DNA from: Gammaproteobacteria bacterium UBA6173 | GTDB taxonomy: Bacteria; Pseudomonadota; Gammaproteobacteria; Pseudomonadales; Pseudohongiellaceae | DNA length: 26,685 nucleotides | Assembly: GCA_002422225.1 (NCBI GenBank) | Contig: DITX01000168.1 | Location: 1 to 26,685, forward strand | Direction of reading: 5' to 3' | In this document: positions 7,149-15,694 of the stretch, in pieces | Layout of the letters: each line of letters starts with the position of its first letter | How positions within the stretch are numbered: the first letter of the stretch is position 1 | The notes under the pieces: generated by a model | What the model was told of the DNA's origin: nothing | The model's database searches: none | Seen by the model: the letters and a program-made list of their open reading frames with translations, nothing else | Position numbers and translations under genes: made by a program

Positions 7149-8824
7149 GCAGCGTTCAACTATGGACTTACCTGTTTATTGGTCTGTCATTTGGACTCTA
7201 TATCACAATTGCGGTCCGGTCTCGAGCAGGCTCTACTCACGAGTTTTATGTGGCCGGCGGTGGTGTTCATCCAGTTGCCAATGGCATGGCCACTGCTGCG
7301 GACTGGATGTCCGCCGCCTCCTTTATCTCAATGGCCGGTTTGATTTCATTTCTTGGCAGGGATGGCACGTTCTACCTGATGGGCTGGACGGGAGGCTATG
7401 TATTGCTGGCCCTGCTGCTTGCACCCTATCTGCGTAAATTTGGCAAATTTACAGTCCCCGATTTTATAGGTGATCGATACTACTCGCGCAGTGCGCGACT
7501 GGTCGCCATTTTCTGCGCCATATCAGTTTCATTTGTTTACGTGTGTGGACAAATGCAGGGGGCGGGTATCGTATTTTCCAGGTTCCTAGAAGTGGATATC
7601 ACCACCGGTGTGATTATTGGCATGACGGTGGTGTTTTTCTATGCGGTACTGGGGGGTATGAAAGGCATCACCTACACACAGGTAGCACAGTACTGCGTAT
7701 TGATTTTCGCATACATGGTACCTGCGATATTTATTTCAATGATGATGACCGGCAATCCCATTCCTCAAATAGGATTTGGTTCGGAGCTGACACCGGAGTA
7801 CGGCGGCGGCTACTTGCTTGATCGCCTTGATAACATCAGCGAGCAACTGGGGTTTGCAGCGTACACCGAAGGTCAACGTGGCACGCAGGATGTATTTTTT
7901 ATTACCGCCGCGCTGATGTTTGGTACAGCCGGACTGCCACATGTGATTATCCGGTTCTTCACGGTGCCCAGCGTCCGCGCGGCGCGCACCTCTGCCGCTT
8001 ACGCGCTGATCTTTATCGGCCTGCTTTACACAACCGCGCCTGCTGTCGCAGCGTTTGCCAAAACCAATCTGATGAACACGGTTAATAACGCGGTGTATGA
8101 GGAATTACCGGAGTGGTTCTACACTTGGGAAAACACCCGACTGATCAGTTTTGATGATCGCAATGGCGACGGACGCGTTCAGTATGTTGGTGATCCGGCC
8201 CTGAACGAACTGACAGTCAACGGTGACATCATGGTACTGGCCAACCCGGAGATTGCCGGTTTGCCTGACTGGGTTGTTGCACTGGTGGCCGCTGGAGCAC
8301 TCGCCGCCGCACTGTCAACCGCAGCAGGCCTCTTGCTGGTGATTTCTACCGCGGTCTCACATGACCTGCTCAAGCGCAGTCTGATGCCGCAGATTACCGA
8401 AAAACAAGAACTACGTTATGCACGCATTGCCATTTTTGTTGCGATTCTGATCGCGGGCTACTTTGGCATCAATCCGCCCGGGTTTGTGGCAGAAGTGGTT
8501 GCGTTTGCGTTTGGTTTGGCGGCTGCCTCATTTTTCCCTGCCATTGTGCTGGGGATATTCTACAAACGCATGAACAGACAAGGCGCCATTGCTGGCATGA
8601 TTGCGGGTTTCAGCTTCACGGCGCTCTACATCATTTACTTCAAGTTTATTGCTCCGGAACTGAGCACGCCGGCATATTGGTTGTTTGGAATATCGCCTGA
8701 AGGCATAGGCACTATGGGTACCCTGATAAACACCGTGGTGGCACTCACCATTTGCCGGTTTACGCCTGCGCCGCCACGCGACATCCAGCAAATGGTTGAA
8801 GATATCCGGCTACCCGGACATTAA
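7145..8824 (+). CDS. Sodium:solute symporter, SSS family (ActP-like, VC_2705 subfamily)
   Basis: The 559-residue product is a polytopic SSS/SLC5 transporter with about 13 predicted helices. Characteristic segments are EFYVAGGGVHPVANGMATAAD near residue 35, GKFTVPDFIGDRYYSR near 100, and GLPHVIIRFFTVPS near 260, all typical of the ActP/acetate-propionate branch. It is paired with a DUF4212 small subunit, as in the subfamily whose best-known members move short organic acids such as acetate, though other monocarboxylates are possible. The gene converges on mrp and overlaps its stop codon by 4 bp (TTAA at 8821-8824). The acs gene, which would activate imported acetate, lies at the right end of the window. 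Confidence 0.9.
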   Translation: MSSVQLWTYLFIGLSFGLYITIAVRSRAGSTHEFYVAGGGVHPVANGMATAADWMSAASFISMAGLISFLGRDGTFYLMGWTGGYVLLALLLAPYLRKFGKFTVPDFIGDRYYSRSARLVAIFCAISVSFVYVCGQMQGAGIVFSRFLEVDITTGVIIGMTVVFFYAVLGGMKGITYTQVAQYCVLIFAYMVPAIFISMMMTGNPIPQIGFGSELTPEYGGGYLLDRLDNISEQLGFAAYTEGQRGTQDVFFITAALMFGTAGLPHVIIRFFTVPSVRAARTSAAYALIFIGLLYTTAPAVAAFAKTNLMNTVNNAVYEELPEWFYTWENTRLISFDDRNGDGRVQYVGDPALNELTVNGDIMVLANPEIAGLPDWVVALVAAGALAAALSTAAGLLLVISTAVSHDLLKRSLMPQITEKQELRYARIAIFVAILIAGYFGINPPGFVAEVVAFAFGLAAASFFPAIVLGIFYKRMNRQGAIAGMIAGFSFTALYIIYFKFIAPELSTPAYWLFGISPEGIGTMGTLINTVVALTICRFTPAPPRDIQQMVEDIRLPGH

Positions 8825-9681
8825 TCATCGGATACCTGAATGACTGGGGCTGGCGCCTTGTTTTTTGACAGGGCGTCTACTTCCTCTACCAGACGCGCGG
8901 CCAGTAGATGATACGCCTGCGCTGCAGGGCTGTCTGGCTGAGCAATCGAGATTGGCAAACCTGAATCCGCTTGCAGCCGAATTGACAAGTCCAAGGGTAA
9001 TGAGCCAATGACCTGGACCTGGTAATCCTGTGCGAGCCTTTTACCCCCCCCTGCACCAAATATAGCCTCGGCATGCCCACAGTTAGAACACACGTGCACG
9101 GCCATGTTTTCCACAACACCCAACAGAGGCACATTGACCTTGCGGAACATCTCAATGCCTTTGCGAGCATCCAACAAGGCAATATCTTGCGGGGTTGTGA
9201 CAATAACAGCGCCGGTCAGTGGTAAGGCCTGTGTCAAACTGAGTTGAATATCGCCGGTGCCCGGCGGCATATCGATAATCAGAAAATCCAGATCGGACCA
9301 CAGCGTAAATTTCAGCAACTGATTAAATGCACCCACTATCATCGGCGCACGCCAGGCCATTGCGGTATTGGCGTCTACCAGATAACCGATGGAATTGCTG
9401 GCCAATCCGTGTGCCATCACAGGTTTCATATACTGTTTGTCAACAATCTCCGGCCTTGTTCCAGTGGCTACTCCCAACATCATAGGCTGGCTGGGGCCGT
9501 AGATATCTGCATCCAGCAAACCGGTTTTGTAACCTTGCTGCGACAGTGCAACGGCAATATTCAGTGCGGTTGTGGATTTTCCAACCCCACCTTTGCCAGA
9601 CGCAATACAGATCACATGTTTGATGCCAGATAAATTATCCAAAGAAATGCTCCCTAAAAATTGACGCTGCATTATGCGCAT
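8821..9681 (-). CDS. mrp: Mrp/ApbC-family iron-sulfur cluster carrier ATPase, short form
   Basis: ApbC/Mrp proteins are dimeric P-loop ATPases that bind and transfer Fe-S clusters. The 286-residue product has a deviant Walker A SGKGGVGKST (GKGGVGKST at 29-37), the switch DADIYGPSQP at 58-66, IDMPPGTGD near 136, and the cluster-binding CxxC at Cys198 and Cys201. E. coli and Pseudomonas homologues are about 365 aa because they carry an N-terminal MIP18/DUF59 domain, which is absent here. The start is uncertain: ATG 9681 and ATG 9672 lack a ribosome site, while a TTG at 9642 (Leu14) is preceded by AGGGAG. It is not beside metG, the usual neighbour. Confidence 0.92.
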   Translation of the reverse strand: MRIMQRQFLGSISLDNLSGIKHVICIASGKGGVGKSTTALNIAVALSQQGYKTGLLDADIYGPSQPMMLGVATGTRPEIVDKQYMKPVMAHGLASNSIGYLVDANTAMAWRAPMIVGAFNQLLKFTLWSDLDFLIIDMPPGTGDIQLSLTQALPLTGAVIVTTPQDIALLDARKGIEMFRKVNVPLLGVVENMAVHVCSNCGHAEAIFGAGGGKRLAQDYQVQVIGSLPLDLSIRLQADSGLPISIAQPDSPAAQAYHLLAARLVEEVDALSKNKAPAPVIQVSDD

Positions 9682-9821
9682 TCAGAGCGTGGCTGCATAC
9701 ACTGCCGATTGCGTAATGAGGCACGATTTGACACAGTTCAACACCATGTTCAGACTTGATCTATTGATGGAAACGGTGTTCTATTGCTGCTGAAGTTTTT
9801 GCATTAACTTGGCCAGATTTT

Positions 9822-10454
9822 ATGATAGTAAAAAATTGTGTTGCAACACCTGAGGCTCGCCAACCCAAATCCCGATTCCGGGCGTGGGTGGCTCGGCGTT
9901 TTTGTGTTGCAGCATCACTGTGTTTTGCGGGTGTTGCAGCTGCGGGTTCGGTCTACGCGCAATCAATTGATCCGCTGACGGCTGCACAGGAAGGTTTTGA
10001 TCATCCCGTAAAATATGCAATCTATTCTCCCGCCTGGCATCTCAGCACCAATGCAGGTTTACGTGTGGTCGCCCAAAATCAGAGTGAATCACCTATTGAG
10101 CTGCGTAGTATTTTGTTCAGAGATGAGATTGGAAACGTTGGTGACTCTGAGTTAAAGCTGAATCTGCAGATTGCACCTGGCAAGTGGGCGGAGTTGCAAT
10201 TGCCGTTTCAAGACATTCTGGCTGGCAATGAATGCGTCAAACGCACCATGGCAGACGACTGGAAACTGGTAGAAATTTCAAACTACACACTCAATCCTTC
10301 CGTGCGAGGCCTGATCATCGAAAATACACGCTCATTCAGGATCTATCAGTGTGTGCGCTCAGTCAGAACAACCTGGGTGAATCCGGAAAACAATAATGAG
10401 CAAGTCGATAACCAATGGCTGATGTATCACTTCGAACGATTGCCACTGGATTAA
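9822..10454 (+). CDS. Unknown exported protein
   Basis: The family was not recognised. The 210-residue product has a signal peptide: a basic stretch (RAWVARRF), a hydrophobic core (CVAASLCFAGVAAAG) and a likely signal peptidase I site after VYA at about residue 46. The mature part of about 165 residues is predicted mainly beta, with two cysteines (in NECVKR and YQCVRS) that could form a disulfide in the periplasm. The start at ATG 9822 gives an unusually long signal n-region; GTG 9888 would give a more normal one, but neither has a clear ribosome site. A TTGACA at 9728-9733 lies upstream without a good -10 partner. It converges with the lipoprotein gene, 11 bp away. Confidence 0.75.
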   Translation: MIVKNCVATPEARQPKSRFRAWVARRFCVAASLCFAGVAAAGSVYAQSIDPLTAAQEGFDHPVKYAIYSPAWHLSTNAGLRVVAQNQSESPIELRSILFRDEIGNVGDSELKLNLQIAPGKWAELQLPFQDILAGNECVKRTMADDWKLVEISNYTLNPSVRGLIIENTRSFRIYQCVRSVRTTWVNPENNNEQVDNQWLMYHFERLPLD

Positions 10455-10465
10455 AACGACGGGCA

Positions 10466-11080
10466 CTAGTTACCGAGCGCCTGCGCCTCTCTCACCAATG
10501 CGTTCTTGCGCGCCTCCAGTTCAGAAATCAACGCCTTTTGTAATGGCTCGACCGTATTGCCTTGGGCATCAACATTCTCATACTTGAGTTGTTCACTGGC
10601 CAGCATCTGTAGAAGCTCTTCCGCCGCGGTAATTGCCTGTGCCAAACGGGCATTGGCCTGCTCGCGACGGCGAGCAGTTTCCTCAGTGGCCGCCAACTGT
10701 CGCTCTAAGACCGCAAGACGCTCGCTCTGCTCTCGCTGCAAGCGCGCCACTTCCGTCTGCTGCTGCTGACGCTGCAACTCTGCAGCTTGCCTCGCTCGTT
10801 GCTCGGCTTCTCGCTCTGCTGCTTCGCGCGCTACCGCCAATGCTTCACTCTCAAGGCGCAAACGCTCCAGCTCTTCGCGCAGTGCCTGCTCGTTGCGTTC
10901 CGCTTCTAGGCGTGCCAACTCAGCCAGCTCGGCGCGCTCAGCAAGCGCTGCAGCCTGGGCAGCTGCCTCTTGCTGTGCAAGCAAGGCTTCCTGCTCCGCC
11001 CGTTGACTGACACAAGCGGAAAGCGCTAGCAAAGAGACCAGTGAAAGCACTTTGAGTGCGTTCTGCGCATTGATGGTCAT
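10466..11080 (-). CDS. Coiled-coil outer-membrane-type lipoprotein
   Basis: The product has a lipoprotein signal peptide ending LLALSAC, with the lipobox cysteine at about residue 23, then a mature region of about 180 residues rich in Ala, Glu, Arg, Gln and Leu that reads as one long alpha-helical coiled coil (about 28-160). ATG 11080 was chosen because AAAGGA lies 7 nt upstream on the minus strand and because it starts exactly at the signal peptide; the frame stays open to 11164 without homology or signal. Composition and layout resemble periplasmic spacer or DUF4398-like lipoproteins, but no family could be assigned with confidence. It may tether or space the envelope. Confidence 0.82.
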   Translation of the reverse strand: MTINAQNALKVLSLVSLLALSACVSQRAEQEALLAQQEAAAQAAALAERAELAELARLEAERNEQALREELERLRLESEALAVAREAAEREAEQRARQAAELQRQQQQTEVARLQREQSERLAVLERQLAATEETARRREQANARLAQAITAAEELLQMLASEQLKYENVDAQGNTVEPLQKALISELEARKNALVREAQALGN

Positions 11081-11213
11081 GGTATTCCTTTGATGACTTA
11101 AGACTAGTGACTGATAGCTGAACAGTGCGTACTTTATAATGACTTGCGGGTCTGTGACCAGCATAAGACCATTAAGGCGGCATTGATTATCCTGATTTCA
11201 CGCGCCACCGACA

Positions 11214-11243
11214 CTGACCGTTGCCAGCCGTATAGCGTATAAT
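11214..11243 (+). promoter_or_regulatory. Candidate sigma-70 promoter for the 11283 operon
   Basis: A perfect TATAAT at 11238-11243 has CTGACC (4 of 6 matches to TTGACA) at 11214-11219, with an 18-bp spacer. A transcript would begin near 11250, about 33 nt before ATG 11283. It lies in the 202-bp gap between two divergent genes. Confidence 0.45.
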
Positions 11244-11282
11244 CAAGCGCATACGTATCAACGAGATGTCACAATCGACTAA

Positions 11283-12653
11283 ATGACCATGCCCAGGCGC
11301 CAGCGCAGGTTTCTTATTTTGTGCAGCCCGCTGCTGTTTCTGGCGGCGGTTAGCCTGTGCCTGGCGCTTTTGTTATTGAGCTGGCAACCCGTCGTACCCC
11401 ACCCCGGCCCGCTGGCGGAAGATGACTTTCGACATGTTGAACAACTAATTGTGGACAACAGTCCGGCACGATTTCAGCAACAGGGCGAGCGGCAGCTCAG
11501 TCTGGATGATGAGCAGTTGAATTTACTGACGGCTTTTGCCCTGTCTAACGTACCCCCCTTACAGCAGTTTGCCGTTTTGTTCGACATTGAAGATGACCAG
11601 GCCGTCGCGCAGTTGAGCATCCCTCAGTCATTTGGCCCGATCACTATTTATCTCAATCTTAATGCCCGCTTTGCGCAAGACCAGGGGCGTGCTCGCCTGA
11701 TTGAATTACGAGCCGGTCGATTACCAGTCCCGCGCAATATTCTGCGCACAGCGGAGCGCTTGGCCGGGTACCGGCTCGAAACCGCCAGCATCGCCAGTCA
11801 GGAACTGGCGGCCGTTCGCCACAGTGTACTGACCTACCAACTGGGTGAAGACAAACTGCATCTGACACTTGCCTGGCAACCCAGCGTGTTGGCGCAACTC
11901 AGATCTCAGGCACAGCAGGTTTTTGTATCTGAACAAGATCAGCAGCGGATTCTTGCCTACCATCAATTGATCGCAGAGATTGCTTCTGATGCACGTGAAG
12001 TGCGCAGGCAAGTGCCGCTGCAAAGTTTTATACCCCCGTTGTTTGAGTTGGCTTATCAACGCTCATTGCTCCCAGACGCTGATGCTATTGCCGAAAACCG
12101 AGCACTGCTGCAAACCCTGTCTTTTTTTGTCAACGATCTGCCCGTTACACAACTGATTGGTGAACAAACGGGCGATGACACCACAAACGCTGGATTGCCA
12201 ACTGCACCTTCCATGGTCGTGATGCTGCATCAACGTAACGATCTGGCCCTGCATTTTGTGAGTGCATCCGCGATTGCGGCCTCGGCGGGCGTAACTTTGG
12301 CGGAGGTGCTCTCAAACAGCAAAGAAGTTTATGATGCGCGCTATGGCACTGGTTTCAGTTTCAGCGACCTGACCGCAAACGCTGCAGGTGTCGCACTGGG
12401 AGAATTTGCAACCTCGAGCCTGGAAAATGCACGACATATCCAGCAGTTATTGATGAAAACTGAGCTGGAAACTGGCTATATGCCGGTTCCTCGGACCGAT
12501 ACCGATGGTCTTGATGAAGCTGCTTTTATCGAAAAATTTGGTGCACGCGACAGCCCGGCATTTTTGCAACGCCTGCAGGAGATCAACGACGCGGTCATGG
12601 CATTGCAGCTGTACAACACCGAACCCAAAACAGATAGTTTGACAACGGAATAG
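11283..12653 (+). CDS. Unknown membrane-anchored periplasmic protein
   Basis: The family was not recognised. The 456-residue product has a basic N-terminus (PRRQRRF), one strongly hydrophobic segment at about residues 10-30, and a long soluble part, so it is probably a signal-anchored protein facing the periplasm. The most conserved-looking part is near residues 350-380: SKEVYDARYGTGFSFSDLTAN, followed by a GVALGEFA segment, which resembles a short catalytic or binding motif in uncharacterised gammaproteobacterial proteins. It ends 2 bp before the trans-sulfuration enzyme gene, which points to an operon. ATG 11289 is an alternative start. A candidate sigma-70 promoter lies upstream. Confidence 0.78.
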   Translation: MTMPRRQRRFLILCSPLLFLAAVSLCLALLLLSWQPVVPHPGPLAEDDFRHVEQLIVDNSPARFQQQGERQLSLDDEQLNLLTAFALSNVPPLQQFAVLFDIEDDQAVAQLSIPQSFGPITIYLNLNARFAQDQGRARLIELRAGRLPVPRNILRTAERLAGYRLETASIASQELAAVRHSVLTYQLGEDKLHLTLAWQPSVLAQLRSQAQQVFVSEQDQQRILAYHQLIAEIASDAREVRRQVPLQSFIPPLFELAYQRSLLPDADAIAENRALLQTLSFFVNDLPVTQLIGEQTGDDTTNAGLPTAPSMVVMLHQRNDLALHFVSASAIAASAGVTLAEVLSNSKEVYDARYGTGFSFSDLTANAAGVALGEFATSSLENARHIQQLLMKTELETGYMPVPRTDTDGLDEAAFIEKFGARDSPAFLQRLQEINDAVMALQLYNTEPKTDSLTTE

Positions 12654-12655
12654 GC

Positions 12656-13894
12656 ATGAGCAAATCAGACAAAAACGGATTTACCACTGGCAATCTGCAT
12701 AGTGACAGACGTGACAAACCCGAGCACGGTGTACTTCACAAGGCTATCCATACCTCGGTAGCTTACAGCTACGAGGATGCGCGCGATCTGACTAAAGTCT
12801 TTCAAGGCAAAATGCCCGGATACAATTACGGGCGCCAGCAGAACCCGACGGTAAATGCATTACAAAACCGCATCACCCGTATGGAGCAAGGTCTGACCAG
12901 CACCGCGTTTGCGACGGGCATGGCGGCCATTGGATCCACCATGTTTGCCCTGTTGCGGGCCGGCGATCATGTGATATCCAGCGCTTTCTTGTTCGGAAAT
13001 ACCAATAGCCTGTTTAACACTTTCAGGAACTTTGGCATAGAGGTCAGTTTTGTTGACACCACATCAGTGGAAAATGTGCGTGCAGCACTTCAGGACAATA
13101 CCCGACTGGTATTTACCGAAACAATTGCAAATCCGGTCACACAGGTCGCTGATCTGGACGCCATCGGTGAACTTTGCCAGCAGCGAGGTCTGATTTATGT
13201 GGTAGATAACACCATGACTTCACCTTGGTTGTTCAGACCCAAAACAGTCAATGCTACTTTTGTGGTGAACTCACTAACCAAGTACATTGGTGGTCATGGC
13301 AATGCACTCGGTGGCATGTTGACCGACACCGGACTCTATGACTGGACACAGTTTCCGCATATTCTTGAACTCTACAAGCAGGGTGACCCGGCGCTATGGG
13401 GATCCACACAAGTGCGGAAAAAGGGCTTGCGCGACTTTGGCGCAACGCTCGGGCCCGAGGCCGCACATCATCTGGCAGTAGGCTCAGAAACCTTACCAAT
13501 GCGCATGGATAGGGCCAGCGACAATGCCCAAAAGCTGGCAGAGTTTTGTGAGGCACACCACAATATCAAGCGCGTGTTTTTTCCTGGCTTGAGTAGTCAT
13601 CCTCAGCATGAACGTGCCAAGCGCCTGTTCAAAAAGCCAGCTGCGATTATGAGTATTGAACTGGCAGATGGCGTGGATTGTTTTGATTTTCTGAACAAAT
13701 TGAGTTGTGTTGTCACCTCCAGCAATCTCGGAGACACGCGCACCCTGGCAATTCCGGTTGCACATACCATTTTCTACGAAATGGGCGCAGAACGTCGGGC
13801 ATCCATGGGTATTGGTGACAATCTGATCCGTTTGTCCGTGGGCATCGAGGATATCGACGATCTGCTTGCTGATTTTGCCTATGCGTTGGCGTAA
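12656..13894 (+). CDS. PLP-dependent trans-sulfuration enzyme (cystathionine gamma-synthase family)
   Basis: The 412-residue product belongs to the Cys/Met metabolism PLP family. Visible motifs are YNYGRQQNPT at 56-65 (phosphate-binding Tyr and Arg from the neighbouring subunit), ATGMAAI at 86-92, VVDNT with Asp184 that contacts the pyridine nitrogen, and SLTKYIGGHGN with the Schiff-base Lys209. Members act as cystathionine gamma-synthase, O-acylhomoserine sulfhydrylase or gamma-lyases; sequence motifs alone do not fix which. It is coupled to the unknown gene upstream (2-bp gap) and followed 34 bp later by a Rieske gene, a pairing seen in other proteobacteria. A role in methionine or other sulfur amino-acid metabolism is the likely reading. 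Confidence 0.88.
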   Translation: MSKSDKNGFTTGNLHSDRRDKPEHGVLHKAIHTSVAYSYEDARDLTKVFQGKMPGYNYGRQQNPTVNALQNRITRMEQGLTSTAFATGMAAIGSTMFALLRAGDHVISSAFLFGNTNSLFNTFRNFGIEVSFVDTTSVENVRAALQDNTRLVFTETIANPVTQVADLDAIGELCQQRGLIYVVDNTMTSPWLFRPKTVNATFVVNSLTKYIGGHGNALGGMLTDTGLYDWTQFPHILELYKQGDPALWGSTQVRKKGLRDFGATLGPEAAHHLAVGSETLPMRMDRASDNAQKLAEFCEAHHNIKRVFFPGLSSHPQHERAKRLFKKPAAIMSIELADGVDCFDFLNKLSCVVTSSNLGDTRTLAIPVAHTIFYEMGAERRASMGIGDNLIRLSVGIEDIDDLLADFAYALA

Positions 13895-13928
13895 ACAGGG
13901 CTCTTGCCATCTACAGGATTAGTTTGAC

Positions 13929-14273
13929 ATGAAGACACTCTGTCACCTCGACGATATCGAGGAAGGTCGTGCCAAAGGGTTTGAATTACTTGGCAAGCAG
14001 TTGTTTGTTGTGAAAAAGGACAGCCAGCTCCACCTTTATTACAACTACTGTCCGCACCTTGGCACCCCATTGGAGTGGCTGGAGGATCAGTTTCTCGATT
14101 CTGATGGCACCTTTATCCAATGCGCCACGCATGGCGCATTATTTGTGATCGAAAGCGGTCAGTGTATACAGGGTCCCTGCCGCGGCAAGTCCTTGCGTGC
14201 CATTCCGTTTGTGATGGGTAACGGCTTTCTGATGGTGGAAGACGCCGACATAACAAGGCTTGGCCGTATCTGA
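13929..14273 (+). CDS. Small Rieske [2Fe-2S] protein
   Basis: The 114-residue product is a lone Rieske domain. The cluster ligands are visible as CPH (Cys41, His43) in YNYCPHLGTPLEW and CATH (Cys65, His68). It is soluble, with no signal peptide or membrane segment, and resembles the small ferredoxin-like subunits related to NirD and dioxygenase ferredoxins. No reductase or oxygenase partner is encoded in the window, so its electron partner is unknown. It follows the trans-sulfuration enzyme gene by 34 bp and probably shares its transcript; AGGA lies about 10 nt before the ATG. It converges with the aminotransferase gene, 7 bp away. Confidence 0.9.
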   Translation: MKTLCHLDDIEEGRAKGFELLGKQLFVVKKDSQLHLYYNYCPHLGTPLEWLEDQFLDSDGTFIQCATHGALFVIESGQCIQGPCRGKSLRAIPFVMGNGFLMVEDADITRLGRI

Positions 14274-14280
14274 CAGTCTG

Positions 14281-15483
14281 CTACGCTAATGCCTGAGCCA
14301 GTCGCTCCATGGCCTGCTGCAGGCGTGGTAAAGCACTTGTATAGGCAAATCTGACATATCGTCGGGCCTGATGCTCACCAAAATCACTACCAGGCGTGAC
14401 GGCAATACCATGGTTTTCAAGCAGTTGATGGCAAAAATCTTCACAATCATCGCTGAACCGGCTGATATCAGCGTAGCAGTAAAACGCACCTTGCGGTTGC
14501 CACGGCAACTCAAAACCCAGTGAAGTCAGCGACCTTGCCAGGTAATCGCGCCGTTGTCGAAACGCATTTCGACGTTGCTCAAGTATGTCGATCACATCGG
14601 GATCAAAAGCGCGTAACGCGGCCAGTTGCGACACAGTTGGCGCTGAGATAAACAGATTCTGAGCCAGTATATTGGCGGTTTTAACCAGATACTCAGGCAC
14701 CACGATCCAGCCCAGACGCCAACCCGTCATCCCGAAGTACTTTGAAAAACTGTTGATCACAATGGCATTTCCACCCAGGCTCAGCGCGCTGGGCAAGTCG
14801 CCCATCGGCCGGCTGAGCGCAGCGGGCACACTAAAATCGAGTCCTTGATAAATCTCATCAACCATGAGATGCACCTGACGGCTGTCAGCCCACTGCGCCA
14901 GTGCTTGCATGTGAGTGTGCGAAATCACTGCCCCAGTGGGATTAGCAGGTGATGCCAGCCATAAACCTTTAACGGATTCATCAAACGCGGCGTCCAGCTG
15001 CTCAACTGACGGCGCCGCCGCGCCAGGCATATCCGGTGGTATCAGCCGCGCCCGGGCTCCTGCCAAATGAACATAGTTTCGATTGCAAGGGTAGGCGGGA
15101 TCGGGCATCAATACGGTATCACCCGGATTGAGTAACACGTTAGACAGCAGTACCAGAGCTCCGCTAGCACCGGGAGTCACCAGAATTCTGCTGGGATCAA
15201 GGTTTACACCGTGATGTTGTTGGTAAAACCCGGCGATGCGCTCACGTAATTCGGGTAAACCTGCTGCAGGTGTATACGCGGTATTGCCGGCTTTTAGCGC
15301 GTCCATACCGGCGTCAACGATTGGCTGGGCCGTTGAAAAATCAGGCTCCCCGACCTCTAAATGAATGATATCGCGGCCGCTCGCCTGCAACTGTCGTGCG
15401 CGTTCAAGCACATTCATCACACGAAAGGGATTAACAAGCAGGGTTCGGTCAGCCGGAGTCAGTCTGAAATCTGTCATAGTCAT
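14281..15483 (-). CDS. Class I/II pyridoxal-phosphate aminotransferase
   Basis: The 400-residue product is a fold-type I aminotransferase of the aspartate/aromatic class. Motifs in order: HLEVGEPDF at 41-49, SPANPTGA with Asn181, VDEIYQ with Asp209, the Schiff-base motif SFSKYFGMTGWRLG with Lys248, and the carboxylate-binding Arg378 in RYVRFAY. The same type of gene sits upstream of dksA in Pseudomonas, so this is a syntenic family member whose amino-acid substrate has not been fixed. The second in-frame ATG, at 15477, is an equally possible start. The gene is divergent from dksA with a 211-bp gap that holds notable inverted repeats. Confidence 0.9.
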   Translation of the reverse strand: MTMTDFRLTPADRTLLVNPFRVMNVLERARQLQASGRDIIHLEVGEPDFSTAQPIVDAGMDALKAGNTAYTPAAGLPELRERIAGFYQQHHGVNLDPSRILVTPGASGALVLLSNVLLNPGDTVLMPDPAYPCNRNYVHLAGARARLIPPDMPGAAAPSVEQLDAAFDESVKGLWLASPANPTGAVISHTHMQALAQWADSRQVHLMVDEIYQGLDFSVPAALSRPMGDLPSALSLGGNAIVINSFSKYFGMTGWRLGWIVVPEYLVKTANILAQNLFISAPTVSQLAALRAFDPDVIDILEQRRNAFRQRRDYLARSLTSLGFELPWQPQGAFYCYADISRFSDDCEDFCHQLLENHGIAVTPGSDFGEHQARRYVRFAYTSALPRLQQAMERLAQALA

Positions 15484-15572
15484 GCGGTAAGGTAGGTGGA
15501 TTTGCTACCAGCGCTGTATAAACGCATGGCTTTGAAGTGAGATGGCCGACCATAACATTTTTTCTGGTCTGG

Positions 15573-15642
15573 GCGGTAATAATCTGGTAGCTTACCGCGC
15601 TTGCCAAAATCCGTGACCTTGTAACGGTCAGTTGGCAAGTGC
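15573..15642 (+). promoter_or_regulatory. Two adjacent stem-loops in the dksA leader
   Basis: Hairpin A pairs GCGGTAA (15573-15579) with TTACCGC (15592-15598) around a 12-nt loop. Hairpin B pairs GCGCTTGCCAA (15597-15607) with TTGGCAAGTGC (15632-15642), 11 bp with one G-U, and encloses an inner stem TGACC/GGTCA (15614-15618, 15626-15630). A and B share two bases (15597-15598), so they stack or compete. They end 52 nt before the dksA ATG. They could be a leader RNA structure or, on DNA, an operator. Confidence 0.55.
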
Positions 15643-15694
15643 GCAGGATCGCGCTACTGTTAAGCGTCTAATAGGGTATGAGGCCTTGTTAACC

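Noticed and set aside
9728..9756. Sigma-70 promoter at the perfect TTGACA
   Set aside because: No acceptable -10 element is found at 16-18 bp spacing.
10506..11010. Frames antisense to the coiled-coil lipoprotein
   Set aside because: They result from the repetitive Ala/Glu/Arg/Gln codons on the other strand; the lipoprotein has a ribosome site, signal peptide and lipobox.
11081..11164. 28-residue extension of the lipoprotein
   Set aside because: The signal peptide begins at the ATG at 11080, which has AAAGGA 7 nt upstream; the extension has no such support.
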